Below are positions 1 to 10,295 of a DNA stretch of 64,000 nt, piece by piece. Below the pieces are notes generated by a model that was not told the DNA's origin, searched no databases, and saw only the letters and a list, made by a program, of their open reading frames with translations. How positions within the stretch are numbered: position 1 is the first letter of the stretch; each line of letters starts with the position of its first letter. The stretch comes from Planctomycetota bacterium (GTDB lineage: Bacteria > Planctomycetota > UBA1135 > JADKAF01). The position numbers and the translations under genes were made by a program. Where the stretch lies: NCBI GenBank assembly GCA_016793245.1, contig JAEUHW010000194.1:1-64000 (forward strand), given 5' to 3'.

Positions 1-737
<737 letters not shown>

Positions 738-741
<4 letters not shown>

Positions 742-1304
742 CGGCTGAGCTTGCGTTGGAGCCAAGCGCGCGCGAGGCGGCTCTCGCTCTCGATCGTGGT
801 GACGCTGAGTCCTTGCGTGCGCGCGATCTCCTCGACGGTGGCACCGGCGAAGAAGCGCAGCTCGATCACCGTGGCCGCGCGCGGGTGCTCCGCGCGCAAG
901 GCCAGGAGTGCCGCATCCAAGTCGAGCAGGTCGAGCGCGCGCGAAGGATCCGCGACCTCGAGGCCGCCGAGCGTCACGCGCTGCCATTCCCCGCCGCGCT
1001 TCTCGGCCGCGGCGCGCCGCGCGTGATCGACGAGCAAGCCGCGCATCGCGCTCGCCATCACGGCGAGGAAGTGCTCTCGATCGCTCCAGCCGAGCTGCTC
1101 GCGCGACGCGACCTTGGCCCAGGCCTCGCTGACCAGAGCCGTCGGTGGTACCTCGAGCGCTCCACCGCGCGCGCCAACATAGCGGCCCGCCAACGCGCGC
1201 AGCTCGCCGTAGAGCTGGTGCAGCACTTGAGACCAGGCCTCGCGATCCCCGCTGGAGGCGCGCGCGAGCCAGAGGGTGAGCGCTTCGGGCAGCGCGTCGC
1301 TCAT
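738..1304 (-). CDS. ECF-like RNA polymerase sigma factor (TIGR02999-type)
   Basis: A 188-residue sigma-70 family protein. Region 2 lies at about residues 20-100 (LYGELRALAGRYV, then a VSEAWAKV-type core) and region 4 at about 125-188 (VIELRFFAGATVEEIA, then a helix-turn-helix). The HFLAVMASAMRGLLVDHAR stretch is typical of the ECF-like group found next to Ser/Thr kinases. No anti-sigma factor gene is adjacent; the kinase gene overlapping the 3' end by 4 bp is the likely regulator. No clear Shine-Dalgarno precedes the ATG; instead a strong hairpin (1313-1339) sits 9 nt upstream. The exact regulon cannot be inferred. Confidence 0.9.
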
Positions 1305-1312
1305 GGAAAGGG

Positions 1313-1339
1313 AGCTTGGGCAGGAGTTCTGCCCAAGCT
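1313..1339 (-). terminator. Perfect 11-bp hairpin between two minus-strand genes
   Basis: AGCTTGGGCAG, a 5-nt loop, then CTGCCCAAGCT. On the minus strand it follows the stop of the FG-GAP gene by 38 nt and is followed by CCCTTTCC and then the sigma-factor ATG. It may terminate the upstream transcript or act in the sigma-factor leader. The U-tract is weak. Confidence 0.55.
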
Positions 1340-1377
1340 ATCCGTCGCGGTTGCGCCCAGCGAGTGAGGCGCCGTGC

Positions 1378-4300
1378 TCAGCTGCCCACGCGGCCCGACG
1401 CCCCCGCGAAGCCGCTCGTCGCTCGCGAGGTCGTTCCGCCTTGCGCGCCGCCCGTGCCGCCGGTGCCTGGCTGGCCCTGCGTGAACTGGTTCTGTGCGCT
1501 CGCGGACTCCAGCGCCGGAGGATTGCTGCTCGTTCCGGCTAGGAAGACGCAGAAGCTCGCGCCGCCGTTGCCGCCCGCGCCACCACCGCCGCCGCCGCCA
1601 TCTCCGCCGCGACCGCCGTCGCCGCCGTCACCGGAGCCGATGCCGATGCCGCCGACCGTCGCGTTCGCGCCGTTGCCGCCGGAGCCGCCCGCGCCGCCGT
1701 TCGCGCCGTCGGCGCCGTTCCCGCCGTTACCGCCGTTGCCGGCTTGGCCGCTGGTGAAGGCGCAGCGCTCGAAGGTCGGTGAGGACTCGTAGAGGAACGC
1801 CGCGATCGATGCGCCGCCCGAGCGACCGCCGATCCCTGAGAGCCCGCCGTCGCCTCCGCCGCCGCCACCGCCACCCGAGGCGCCCGCCGCGAAGATCTGC
1901 GCGCATTCGCCCGCGCCGCCACCGCCGCCGCCGCTCGCGCCGCAGCCGTCGTTGCCTTCGAGACCGATCCCGGCGACGACGGTCCAGAGCTCGGCTTGAT
2001 AGAGGTAGCCCACGGTGTTCGTGCTCGGCGTTCCATTCGCGCCGGGGCTGCCGTGCGCACCGTCGCTGCCATTGCTGCCGCGCACACCGGAGCCGCAGAC
2101 CGTGCGCGCGCCGCCGTTCACCGCGTTGCCGCAGGAGGCGCCGGAGCCGCTCGAGCCGCCGTCGTTGGCGCGGCCCGAGAAGCAGGTGGAGCCGATCCAG
2201 TTGGTGCAGGAGATGTGCCCGCCGGCGCCGCCGCGTCCGCCGCTGTTCCAAGTGGCGCCACCCGCGCCACCGCTACCGCCGTTCGGGCTGTCATTGGTGG
2301 AGGTGGTGACGTAGCCGTTCCGCCCGGTGCTGCCGGCGCTCCCCGGTCGGGCGGTGTTCGGAGCGTGATCGCCCGCGGGTCCGTTCGCGCCGCGAGCCGC
2401 GCGGAAGCTGCAGTCCTCGAAGCGCAGCGCGTCGCTCGAGTTCTTCACGTTGAGCGCGATCGAGGACATGCTCGGGCCGGTGTCGGAGGGAGCGGTGCTG
2501 TTCGCGGCGCGGATGTCGAGGCCGGCGATGAGCACGGTGCTCGTGATGTCCTCGATGCGGAAGCCCAGGTTCGAGGTGCTGAGCAGCGAGGTGCCGTTCC
2601 TGGCGCGCTGCCAGCTGTTCGAAGGATTGCAACCGCCCAGGATCGAGATCGGCGCATCGAGGAGCGGCGAATCGCTGAAGGTGCCGAGAGCGAGCTTGAT
2701 CGTGGGATAGGGCGCATAGCTCCCCGGCGCGACCATGCTCTTCGCCAAGGCGATCGCGGCACTCAGCGTCGCCATCGGCTGCGTCGGCGAAAGGCCCGAG
2801 TTCGTGTCGGAACCCGTCGGCGTGACGTAGATCACCGGCACGACTTGGTGAGCGACTTCGATGCCCTGCGTCGTGATCCACCCGTGCGGCGCGCTGGCGT
2901 CGAGGGCGATGCCCTGGAAGAGGCCGCTCAAGCCCCCGACGCCCTGCGGCACGTTGAGGGGCATGCTCCAGCCGCCCGCGGGCAGGAGTCCCGAGGCGAG
3001 GGTGGCATAGGTGTTCGGCTGCGTGAAGTCGATCTGCAGCTCGGGGAAGCCCGGAGTTCCGCCGGCGCGATAGCCCGTGAGGAAGACCTGCAGCATCACG
3101 GCGAAGGGCACGCCGTTCCGCGCGCCGTTCGGCGAGCGCAGCGAGAGCGTAGCGGGCTCGCCGCCCCAGACCGCTTGCACGCCGTCGCGCGAGAGCGGAC
3201 GAGCTGCGCCGAACTCGAGCAGCAACGCCGCGTGCGGCTCGGAGCCAGGGTAGCGGCTGAAGCTGGTGCCGGAGACCTTGCTCGCACTCGCGTGACCCAC
3301 GAGGAGGTCGCTCTGGCCATCGGCGAGGCGCCCCGCACCTGCCAGCGCGGACCCGAAGCCTGCGCCCGCGCCGTCGAGCGTGCGGTGCAGCACCGTGCCG
3401 TTCGCGGTGTAGATCCGGGTGTAGCCGACGCCGTTCGCTCCGCCGGCGATCGCCGCGGCCGCGAAGTCGTTCGCGCCGTCGCCATCGACGTCGCCGAGCG
3501 CGCAGACGGAAGTGCCGAAGCGATCGTCCGCCGCGATGCCCGTCCACGTGCGGATCGTGGCACCGGTCGCGCCGTTCAGGATGCGCACGAAGCCGGGCCG
3601 CGCGGTGAAGGAGATCTCGCGCGCGGGCGCGCCGACCAAGATCTCGCTGATCCCGTCGCCGCTCAGGTCGTCGATCACGGCGAGCGCCGAGCCGAAGTAG
3701 TCGCGCGAGGCATCGCCTTCGGCGCTCCAGAGCAACGTGCCGTGATCGTCGTAGGCCCCGACCCAACCGCGGTAGGGTCGTGGATCGTTGTTGTTGCTCG
3801 GATAGTTGGGCGACGAGGTGACGAAGCGCCCGAGCTGAGCGTTCGCATCGCGGAGCGGCCCCGCGAGCGCGAAACCGAAGTCGCTGTGGAGCGAGCTCGG
3901 CGCGGGGAGGATCACGTTGGCGCTCGAGGACGCGCCCGGAGCCCAGATGGTGACCAGCGGCGCGCCGCGCGAGGGCCGCGTGCCCACGACCGCGATCGTC
4001 TGATTCAGGCCGCAGACGGCGACGTGCGCGAGGTTCGCGGAGCTGGGCTCGAGAAAGTCCCCCAATACGCGACCCGTCGCGCTGGAGTAGATGCGAGCGT
4101 GGAGGTCGTTCGCCGCGATCGTGCCGCCGCGGAGGGCCCCGACGAGGAGGTCGTCGACACCGTCGCTGTCGAAGTCGTTCACGCGCGCGAGGGCGTAGCC
4201 CATCTGCAAGTCGCGGCGAAAGCCGAGCAAGCCGCGGATCGACGACATGTTCCCGCCCGAGAAGATCTCGATGGCTCCGGCGTCGACGTGTCCGAGGTCG

Positions 4301-4497
4301 TAGGACGGCGCGCCACTCGCGTAGTCGCCGATGCCATCGCCGTTCAGGTCGGGGAGCGAGATCAGGCTGTGACCCACCTGCCCGCTGGGCTGGCCGAGGT
4401 ACTCGGGGAGCGCCTGCTGGGCCGACGCGAAGGCGCAGAGCGCCGCGGCGGTCAAGAGACGCGGAAGGACGGTGCGAAGCGGGGAACGGGAGCGCAT
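1378..4497 (-). CDS. Secreted FG-GAP / beta-helix protein with long Gly-rich tail
   Basis: A 1039-residue exported protein. The start at 4497 is chosen because AGGAGGG lies 4 nt upstream and the first about 27 residues form a signal peptide ending FASAQ. Residues about 30-440 hold repeated FG-GAP-type units with Ca-binding D-x-N/D-x-D-G cores (LPDLNGDGIGDYASGAP, DFDSDGVDDLLVGA, DVDGDGANDFAAA), expected to form a beta-propeller. Around residue 560 a DUF1565-like segment (SDTNSGLSPTQPMATLSAAI) opens a right-handed beta-helix. The last about 300 residues are mostly Gly, Ala, Ser and Asn in GGxGG-type runs. No catalytic motif was seen. It probably acts outside the cell as a surface or matrix protein; the ligand is unknown. 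Confidence 0.85.
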   Translation of the reverse strand: MRSRSPLRTVLPRLLTAAALCAFASAQQALPEYLGQPSGQVGHSLISLPDLNGDGIGDYASGAPSYDLGHVDAGAIEIFSGGNMSSIRGLLGFRRDLQMGYALARVNDFDSDGVDDLLVGALRGGTIAANDLHARIYSSATGRVLGDFLEPSSANLAHVAVCGLNQTIAVVGTRPSRGAPLVTIWAPGASSSANVILPAPSSLHSDFGFALAGPLRDANAQLGRFVTSSPNYPSNNNDPRPYRGWVGAYDDHGTLLWSAEGDASRDYFGSALAVIDDLSGDGISEILVGAPAREISFTARPGFVRILNGATGATIRTWTGIAADDRFGTSVCALGDVDGDGANDFAAAAIAGGANGVGYTRIYTANGTVLHRTLDGAGAGFGSALAGAGRLADGQSDLLVGHASASKVSGTSFSRYPGSEPHAALLLEFGAARPLSRDGVQAVWGGEPATLSLRSPNGARNGVPFAVMLQVFLTGYRAGGTPGFPELQIDFTQPNTYATLASGLLPAGGWSMPLNVPQGVGGLSGLFQGIALDASAPHGWITTQGIEVAHQVVPVIYVTPTGSDTNSGLSPTQPMATLSAAIALAKSMVAPGSYAPYPTIKLALGTFSDSPLLDAPISILGGCNPSNSWQRARNGTSLLSTSNLGFRIEDITSTVLIAGLDIRAANSTAPSDTGPSMSSIALNVKNSSDALRFEDCSFRAARGANGPAGDHAPNTARPGSAGSTGRNGYVTTSTNDSPNGGSGGAGGATWNSGGRGGAGGHISCTNWIGSTCFSGRANDGGSSGSGASCGNAVNGGARTVCGSGVRGSNGSDGAHGSPGANGTPSTNTVGYLYQAELWTVVAGIGLEGNDGCGASGGGGGGAGECAQIFAAGASGGGGGGGGDGGLSGIGGRSGGASIAAFLYESSPTFERCAFTSGQAGNGGNGGNGADGANGGAGGSGGNGANATVGGIGIGSGDGGDGGRGGDGGGGGGGAGGNGGASFCVFLAGTSSNPPALESASAQNQFTQGQPGTGGTGGAQGGTTSRATSGFAGASGRVGS

Positions 4498-4603
4498 GTG
4501 GCCCTCCTGGGGTGGCGATGGGGTCGACCACCTCCCCGCAAGGGCGCTCGGCAACCCTCAGGGCCTTTTCGAGATTCTTCTGCGCCTCTCCCGCCGGCGG
4601 GCC

Positions 4604-5452
4604 TCAGCGCGCCCGCGCCACGATCCCCTTCGCGAGCCGCTCCAGCGCCGCCGGATGCTGCTTCAGGAACAGCGACGGCTCGATCAGCTCGAGCTCGCTG
4701 AGCAGGAGCTCGCCCGCATCGCCGCGCATCACATCGACGCGCGCGTAGAGCAGGCCCGGCTGGGAGGCGGCCTCCAGCGTGCGAGAGGCGAACGCGCGCT
4801 CCTCCTCGCTCGGGACCAGCGCCGCGGAGACGCTCTCGTCCTCGCCCGCGAAGCGCGGCGACTTCCGCACGGCGTGCGTGAGCTCGCCGTCGATCCAGAT
4901 CAGCGCGCGCTCGCCGCTGGTCTCGGTCGAGCGGAGGTAGGGCTGCACCATCGCGTCGGCTTCGCTCGCGAGCTCGCGGAGGAACGCGTTCGCGGCGTCG
5001 TGCTCCGCCGCCGCGAAGCGGCGCGTCTTCCAGGAGCCGGCCGAGATCGCGGGCTTGATCACGAGCTCGGCGCTGCCGAGCTCCGCGATGATCGCGTCGA
5101 GGTCGGCCCGCTCGCCGCGGTCGACCCACGCGGTCGGCACGATCGCGACGCCGCGCTCTTCGAGATCGCGGAGATAGCTCTTGTGCAGGTTCCACGCGAC
5201 GGTGCGCGCGGGATTGAGGAGCCGCGTGCGCGCGCCGGTGCGCTCGCACCACGAGCGGAACGCGGCGGGCTTCCAATGCGAGTCCCAGGTGGAGCGCAAC
5301 ACGACGAGATCGAAGCCCGCGGGATCCTCGGTGCTCGTGCACCAGGAGAGCATCTCGGCGGTGGCACCGTGCGCGCGGAGTGCCGCGAGGAGGAGCTCCT
5401 GGTCGGGATCGGGCTCGGGCAGCGGCTCGGTCGTGGCGATGGCGATGCGCAT
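4604..5452 (-). CDS. ATP-grasp domain protein
   Basis: A 282-residue cytoplasmic protein. The N-terminal 90 residues are a Rossmann-like pre-ATP-grasp domain (IAIATTEPLPEPDPD; FDLVVLRSTWDSHW). The ATP-grasp fold follows: VIKPAISAGSW is the nucleotide-binding strand and loop, MVQPYL the hinge, and ELELIEPSLFL carries the acidic metal-binding residues. Such enzymes ligate a carboxylate to an amine or thiol through an acyl phosphate. Length and motifs match the uncharacterised stand-alone group related to RimK and glutathione synthetase, so the substrate is unknown. The start at 5452 is where homology to the family begins. It lies 32 bp downstream of the BNR-repeat gene and may be cotranscribed with it. 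Confidence 0.8.
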   Translation of the reverse strand: MRIAIATTEPLPEPDPDQELLLAALRAHGATAEMLSWCTSTEDPAGFDLVVLRSTWDSHWKPAAFRSWCERTGARTRLLNPARTVAWNLHKSYLRDLEERGVAIVPTAWVDRGERADLDAIIAELGSAELVIKPAISAGSWKTRRFAAAEHDAANAFLRELASEADAMVQPYLRSTETSGERALIWIDGELTHAVRKSPRFAGEDESVSAALVPSEEERAFASRTLEAASQPGLLYARVDVMRGDAGELLLSELELIEPSLFLKQHPAALERLAKGIVARAR

Positions 5453-5484
5453 GCGCGCGAAGATAGCAAAGCAGGGCGCGCGGT

Positions 5485-7692
5485 TCAGCGCTCGAGGCGC
5501 AGCAGTGCCGAGTCGGCGATCGTGCCTTCGCTCGTGCCGCCGGGGCCCATGGTCGCTGCCATCCAGCCCGTGCGCTGGGCTCCGCTGCCGCCGAAGGTGA
5601 ACGCGCGCGCGTTCTGGTTCGTCCCGCACGGGAGCTCGCTCCACGTGCTGCCATCGAAGCGCCAGGCGAAGCCGTGCGACGGCGAGAGCTCGAAGCTCGG
5701 TGCCGAGGTGAAGCCGACGAAGAGGCTGCCTCCCTCGTGATCGATGCCGAGCGCGCTGATGTCCTGCGCCGCGCGCTGCAGGAGGACCGCGCCGGTCGCG
5801 GGATCGAACTCGAAGGTCTGCGCGACTCCCTCGAAGCGGCGCAGCGCGAAGTTCCAGCGCAGCAGCGTTCCGCGATCGCCGCCCGCGAGGAGCTGGAGCT
5901 CGTTGCCGACGTTGCCGATCGCTAGCGCTCGAAGTTCGCGCGGTGCGCGCGAGCTGCCGAGCGGTGGGGATACGTCGCGCCACCCGTTGAAGATCACGTC
6001 GTCGAAGCTAGCGGCGTAGGCTCGGCCCTGGCTCCCGCCGACCACGAGCACCTCGGTCGGCTGCGGGAAGGCGAGCGCGTGGAGGGCCGCGCGTTCGCCG
6101 CCGGGGGGATCGGGGAGCCGGATCCAGGTGCTGCCGTCATCGGTGGAGAGGAGTACCCGCGCCGCGACGCCGTCCTTCGTCGGCTCGTCGCCGACGGCCC
6201 AGATCTGCCCGGGGAAGCGCTGCGCGACATCGGCGAGGCGCATGCTGCGCGGCACGCCGCTCACCCCCGCTTCGCTCCACGTTCGTCCTTCGTCCATGCT
6301 GCGCAGCACGAGCCCGTCGGTGCCGACGGCGATCGCGCGCTGCGCATCGATCCAGGTCACCGCTTCGAGCTGCACGCCGCGCGCGCGATCGCCTGCAGCT
6401 GGGAACGCGCGCGTGAAGCTGGCCCCGCCGTCCTCGGTGCGCAGCACCTGCGGCGGCTGACCCACGAGCAAGCCCACGCGCTCGTCGCGCAGCGCCGCGT
6501 CGCGCACGCGCACGACGAGCTCGCCGCCGTTCTGCGAGGTCCAGGTCTCGCCGCCGTCGTCGGTGTGCCGTAGGAAGCCGAACGCGCCGCAGGCCCACGC
6601 GCGAGCGGTACCGGGGATACCCTGCACGTCGAGCAACGGGCCGGTGTAGCCCGGAGCGAAGCGATCGAGCCAAGTGCCGCTCGCGGGATCGCGCACCCAG
6701 ATGTGGCCGGCGTAGCCGACGGCGATCGCGTTCCCCGCACCGAGATCGGCGACGCCGTAGAGCGTCGCGAAGAAGCGCGTCGCCGCGTTCGCGTGCAGCG
6801 GCTCCGGTCCCGTCCACGTGAAGCCGCCGTCCTCCGTGCGCAGGATGCAGCCGCTCGCGGTGCCCGTGCCTCCGACGAGGAAGCCGCTCGTCGGCGTCGC
6901 GAAGTCGAGGTCCCACGGCTCCTGCATCGCGCTCGTGCAGAAGCTCATCCACCAGCGTTGCCCATCGCGCGTGCGTCGATCGCGGGAGCGCGTGACGAAG
7001 ACGACGCCGAGCGAGCGGAACTCGGGCGTCCGATGCGCCCACTCGCCGATGCAGGTCCCGATCCAGCCGCCCTCGGGATCGGGGCGCAGATCGATCGCGT
7101 AGAGCTCGAAGTCGCGCGCCTCCAAGCGCTGCTTCACCCGTCGGTCCCGGAAGAGCTCGACCTCGCTCCAGGTGGCGCCGCCGTCGTCAGTGCGCGCGAA
7201 GCTCGCGATGCCGGCCGCGAAGCCGAGCTGCGAGTTCTGCGGCGCGAAGTCGACGCCCCAGAGGATCGCGGGGCGCGCGAAGGCGTCGTGCGCGATCGGC
7301 GCGAGCGGTGCCAAGTGCTGCCAGCTCGTGCCGCCGTCGCGAGTCACGAGGCGTCGGCCCGCGCGACCGACCGCATAGCCCGCATTTCCACCTTCGGGGA
7401 AACGCACGTCCAGCAAGGTCTGCGCGGCATCGCTCGGCGTGCTCGCGAAGCTCCACGAAGTACCGCCGTTCGCCGAGGTGCGGATACGACCACCGTCCTC
7501 GACGACGACGAGGGCGTCCTGGCCCGAGGCTCCGGCGCCGGGCTGGATCGCGATGCGGCGGAGCGAGCTCGAGCGCAGATAGGCGAAGTGGCCGAAGCTG
7601 CTCGGCCCCGCCCCGGCGGGCCCTTGCGACCAGAGCGCGCTCGGCGAACCGCAGAGGCCAACTGCCAAGAGATAAGAGAAGAGCGTGCGCAT
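5485..7692 (-). CDS. Secreted BNR/YCF48-like beta-propeller protein
   Basis: A 735-residue protein with a signal peptide (residues 1 to about 23, ending ALWSQ). At least eight Asp-box-like motifs of the form S/D-x-D-G-G-x-T/S-W follow (DGGTSWQHL, DGGATWSEV, DGGFTWTG, DGGETWTSQ, DGGASFTRA, DEGRTWSEA, DDGSTWIRL), spaced roughly 60-100 residues apart. This is the pattern of sialidase-type or YCF48/HCF136-type propellers. The sialidase Arg triad was not found, so I do not call an enzyme. It is probably an extracellular structural or binding protein. It starts 29 bp downstream (minus-strand sense) of the terminator hairpin that closes the upstream PKD gene, so it has its own promoter. Confidence 0.82.
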   Translation of the reverse strand: MRTLFSYLLAVGLCGSPSALWSQGPAGAGPSSFGHFAYLRSSSLRRIAIQPGAGASGQDALVVVEDGGRIRTSANGGTSWSFASTPSDAAQTLLDVRFPEGGNAGYAVGRAGRRLVTRDGGTSWQHLAPLAPIAHDAFARPAILWGVDFAPQNSQLGFAAGIASFARTDDGGATWSEVELFRDRRVKQRLEARDFELYAIDLRPDPEGGWIGTCIGEWAHRTPEFRSLGVVFVTRSRDRRTRDGQRWWMSFCTSAMQEPWDLDFATPTSGFLVGGTGTASGCILRTEDGGFTWTGPEPLHANAATRFFATLYGVADLGAGNAIAVGYAGHIWVRDPASGTWLDRFAPGYTGPLLDVQGIPGTARAWACGAFGFLRHTDDGGETWTSQNGGELVVRVRDAALRDERVGLLVGQPPQVLRTEDGGASFTRAFPAAGDRARGVQLEAVTWIDAQRAIAVGTDGLVLRSMDEGRTWSEAGVSGVPRSMRLADVAQRFPGQIWAVGDEPTKDGVAARVLLSTDDGSTWIRLPDPPGGERAALHALAFPQPTEVLVVGGSQGRAYAASFDDVIFNGWRDVSPPLGSSRAPRELRALAIGNVGNELQLLAGGDRGTLLRWNFALRRFEGVAQTFEFDPATGAVLLQRAAQDISALGIDHEGGSLFVGFTSAPSFELSPSHGFAWRFDGSTWSELPCGTNQNARAFTFGGSGAQRTGWMAATMGPGGTSEGTIADSALLRLER

Positions 7693-7720
7693 GGTCCGCG
7701 CACGATACTGGAAAGACGCG

Positions 7721-7750
7721 CGGGCGTCCGAGCCAGAGCTCGGACGCCCG
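7721..7750 (-). terminator. 12-bp perfect hairpin after the first PKD gene
   Basis: CGGGCGTCCGAG, loop of 6, then the exact complement. It lies 41 nt past the stop of the gene ending at 7792. It is identical to the hairpin at 10225-10254 but lacks the long U-tract found there (only TCTTTCC follows on the minus strand), so termination here may be weaker. Confidence 0.7.
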
Positions 7751-7791
7751 CGTCTCGCGGAGCGCGAGGCTCCGCGTTCAGCTCGACTCGA

Positions 7792-10074
7792 TCAGTCGAT
7801 CTGGAGGCTCACGTCGAGCGAGTTCGTCGTCGCACCCGCGGTGCCGAGGACGATGATCTGCGTGTAGCCGTGGAAGCCGTTGCCGCCGTTCACGGACGGA
7901 TCCGCGGGCAGCGGCAGCGGGATGTTCACCGCGCCGGCGCCGGTGAAGATCGGGAACTGGATCTCGGGGAACACGGTGAGGGCACAGCCCGCGCCGAGCA
8001 GACCCGAGAGGTCGAGCGGCAGGATGCCGCCGAGGCTCGTCTGCGTGCCGATGATCAGCGCCGCCGGGCGACCGGGCTCGGCGTTGCTGAGATCGAGCGA
8101 GTAGGTCGGGTTCGGGAGGATCGGGCGCTGGCTCGCGCTCAGCACCGGGACACCCGTGGGGCCCGCGCAGCCGGCGTCATAGGCGCCGTTGCTCGCCGTC
8201 TCGCCGCCCATCGCGGCGATCACGTCGCCGAAGCCGAGAGCGCTCGAGTACATGCGGAAGTCGTCCATGTCGTTCTGCAGCGTGTAGTAGGAGGTTCCCG
8301 TACCGCTGATCGCGCCGACACCGAAAGGCGTGGTTCCGTTGTAGGCAAACGTGTTCGCGGTGAACGCGCCGTTGCTGGCCGGAGCACCGTTCAGGTACCA
8401 GTCCCAGCGGCCCGCCGCGTCGTTGATGACCAGGGCCAAGTGCTGCCAGCCCGGGGTCGCGACGATGTTCTGGTTGAGCTGCAGATCGCCGAGCGAGGTG
8501 CCGCGGAACCAGATGCCCGTGCCCGCCACGCCGCCGTGGAAGGCGCGGAAGGTGCCGTCACCGAACGCGTAGGAGGTCGTCGTGCTCGCGGCGGTCGACG
8601 GATCGCGGCGGAACCACCACATGATGGTGAGGCTGCCGCTGTGGACCATCGGCGCGCCCGTGTTCACGCGCGCGCTCGAGAGATAGCGCAGCGAGCCCGC
8701 GTTGGGCTCGTTGGCGTCGAAGCGGCCGCGACCCGCGCCAGGGGCTCCTTGCCAGGTCGTCGTGCTGACCGTGCCACGCGCCGGGAACGCGGAGCCCGTG
8801 GCCACGTTGGCGGCCGTTCCGCCGCGCAGCTCGTTGAATTGGTAGCAGAGCTTGTCGGCGGGGAGGTTCGCACCCGAGCCCGCGACGTTGATGAACGCGA
8901 CCTTGGTCTCGGTGCTGCTGAAGCAGGCGTTCGAGCTCGTCAGCGTGACCGTGTACTGGCCGCCGACCGAGTAGGTGAAGGCCGGGTTCTGGGCGTTGCT
9001 GTCGATGATCGTGTCGCCGTCGAGGTCCCACGCCCAGGTCGTCGGGTTGCCCGTCGAGGTGTCGGTGAAGCTCACGTTGAGCGGCGCGACACCGGCGGCA
9101 GGCGCCGCGGTGAAGTTCGCATCCACCACGAGCTGCGGGTCCGCGAAGATGAAGCCGTTCTTCGTCTTGGTGGAGCTCGGGTTCTGCGTGTCCGTGACGG
9201 TCAGGCTCACGTTGTAGGGGCCGCAGGCACCGTAGGTGTACGAGGGGTTCTGGGCGTTGCTGTCGACGATGGTGTCGCCGTTCAAGTCCCAGGCCCAGGT
9301 CTGCACGCCGGCCGGGTCGCTGGTGAAGGTCGTGTCGGTGAAGTTCACCGTCAGCGGCGAGGGGCCGCTCGTCGGGGTCGCGGTGAAATCGGCGAAGAGG
9401 CCCGCGGCGGGCTGATAGACGAGCTCGACGACGAGCGCGTGATTCAGGCCCACGGTCCCGGTGACCGCTGTCGGATCGGTCGAGTTGAAGACGCGCGAGC
9501 AGTTGGAGCCCGTCGTGAACACGTCGCACGAGGTCGTGCCGCCACCGGTCCAGGAGTTCGCGGGGAAGGTGACCTCGGTCAGGAAGTCGTTGCCGCTCGT
9601 CGGATCGTAGAGGAAGGGCGTCGTGAAGGTGACGTCGACGACGGTGGGGCCGGGCACCGTGGTGCCGTTGCCGGTGCCGGGGATGAACGCCACGGCACCG
9701 TTGTAGACCTGGGTGTAGTCGCCGCCGCGATTCACGGTCCAGGTGGCATTTGCCGCCGCCTGGTCGACCGCCGCGGTCGAGCAGTAGAACTCGACGCCGT
9801 TGTAGGTCGTGCCGGTCCAGGTCGAGGTCGAGCCGTTCGCGCGGTAGCGCGCTCCGGTGATGCGGATCGGGAAGCCGATGCTCTGCCCGGTGAAGTGCGA
9901 GCTGTCGTAGATGGTCTGGATGCGGATGGCGCCGGCGTTGCGGCCCCAGGGGAAGGTGTTGTTGCTCGGGCCTTCGGCGGCCGCGGCTCCGATGGGGAGG
10001 ACGACGGTCTGGGCCAGGGCGGCGCCGGAAGCGGCCAGCGCGATGCCCAGCGCCGCGAGATGACGGAACTGCAT
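7792..10074 (-). CDS. Secreted PKD-LamG protein (paralog 1)
   Basis: A 760-residue exported protein. The start at 10074 has CGGAG 6 nt upstream and opens a signal peptide (1 to about 22, ending GAALAQ). Residues about 23-225 are a beta-rich domain I do not recognise. PKD domains lie at about 228-300 and 317-397, each with the core WAWDLxGDTI and a TYxxxGxYxVxLT strand. A LamG/concanavalin-like domain spans about 405-625 (MVHSGSLTIMWWFRRD; WQHLALVINDAAGRWDWYLNG). A C-terminal domain of about 115 residues resembles those of several other secreted proteins in this window. Probable role: carbohydrate or surface binding. No catalytic residues were seen. Confidence 0.88.
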   Translation of the reverse strand: MQFRHLAALGIALAASGAALAQTVVLPIGAAAAEGPSNNTFPWGRNAGAIRIQTIYDSSHFTGQSIGFPIRITGARYRANGSTSTWTGTTYNGVEFYCSTAAVDQAAANATWTVNRGGDYTQVYNGAVAFIPGTGNGTTVPGPTVVDVTFTTPFLYDPTSGNDFLTEVTFPANSWTGGGTTSCDVFTTGSNCSRVFNSTDPTAVTGTVGLNHALVVELVYQPAAGLFADFTATPTSGPSPLTVNFTDTTFTSDPAGVQTWAWDLNGDTIVDSNAQNPSYTYGACGPYNVSLTVTDTQNPSSTKTKNGFIFADPQLVVDANFTAAPAAGVAPLNVSFTDTSTGNPTTWAWDLDGDTIIDSNAQNPAFTYSVGGQYTVTLTSSNACFSSTETKVAFINVAGSGANLPADKLCYQFNELRGGTAANVATGSAFPARGTVSTTTWQGAPGAGRGRFDANEPNAGSLRYLSSARVNTGAPMVHSGSLTIMWWFRRDPSTAASTTTSYAFGDGTFRAFHGGVAGTGIWFRGTSLGDLQLNQNIVATPGWQHLALVINDAAGRWDWYLNGAPASNGAFTANTFAYNGTTPFGVGAISGTGTSYYTLQNDMDDFRMYSSALGFGDVIAAMGGETASNGAYDAGCAGPTGVPVLSASQRPILPNPTYSLDLSNAEPGRPAALIIGTQTSLGGILPLDLSGLLGAGCALTVFPEIQFPIFTGAGAVNIPLPLPADPSVNGGNGFHGYTQIIVLGTAGATTNSLDVSLQID

Positions 10075-10210
10075 GGGGGACTCCGAGAAGAGAGGGAGCG
10101 CGAAGTGGCGTGGGCGGCCGAGCATGGGAGGAGGCGGCGCGCCGCGCGATCGCATTTCCAAGAAGACTCCGCTCCCTTCGAAATGGCAATACGCTGGCGC
10201 CGTCGCGGCC

Positions 10211-10254
10211 AAAAAAAAACAAAGCGGGCGTCCGAGCCAGAGCTCGGACGCCCG
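10211..10254 (-). terminator. Rho-independent terminator of the second PKD gene
   Basis: The hairpin at 10225-10254 (12-bp stem, 6-nt loop) is followed on the minus strand by CTTTG and then nine Ts (10211-10219). It sits 41 nt after the stop at 10296. This is the clearest intrinsic terminator in the window. It also separates this gene from paralog 1, whose start lies about 140 nt further on. Confidence 0.92.
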
Positions 10255-10295
10255 CGTCTCGTGGAGCGCGAGGCTCCTCGGTCAGCTCGCCTCCA

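Noticed and set aside
1996..4701. A 901-codon open frame antisense to the FG-GAP gene
   Set aside because: It is Arg/Glu/Ala-rich with no domain or start signal and is a mirror of strong GC codon bias on the real gene. The same applies to the other long frames opposite real genes (for example at 6703-10371 and 22985-24832).
5485..7692. Sialidase
   Set aside because: Asp boxes are present but the Arg triad, nucleophile Tyr and FRIP-like motif of sialidases were not found.
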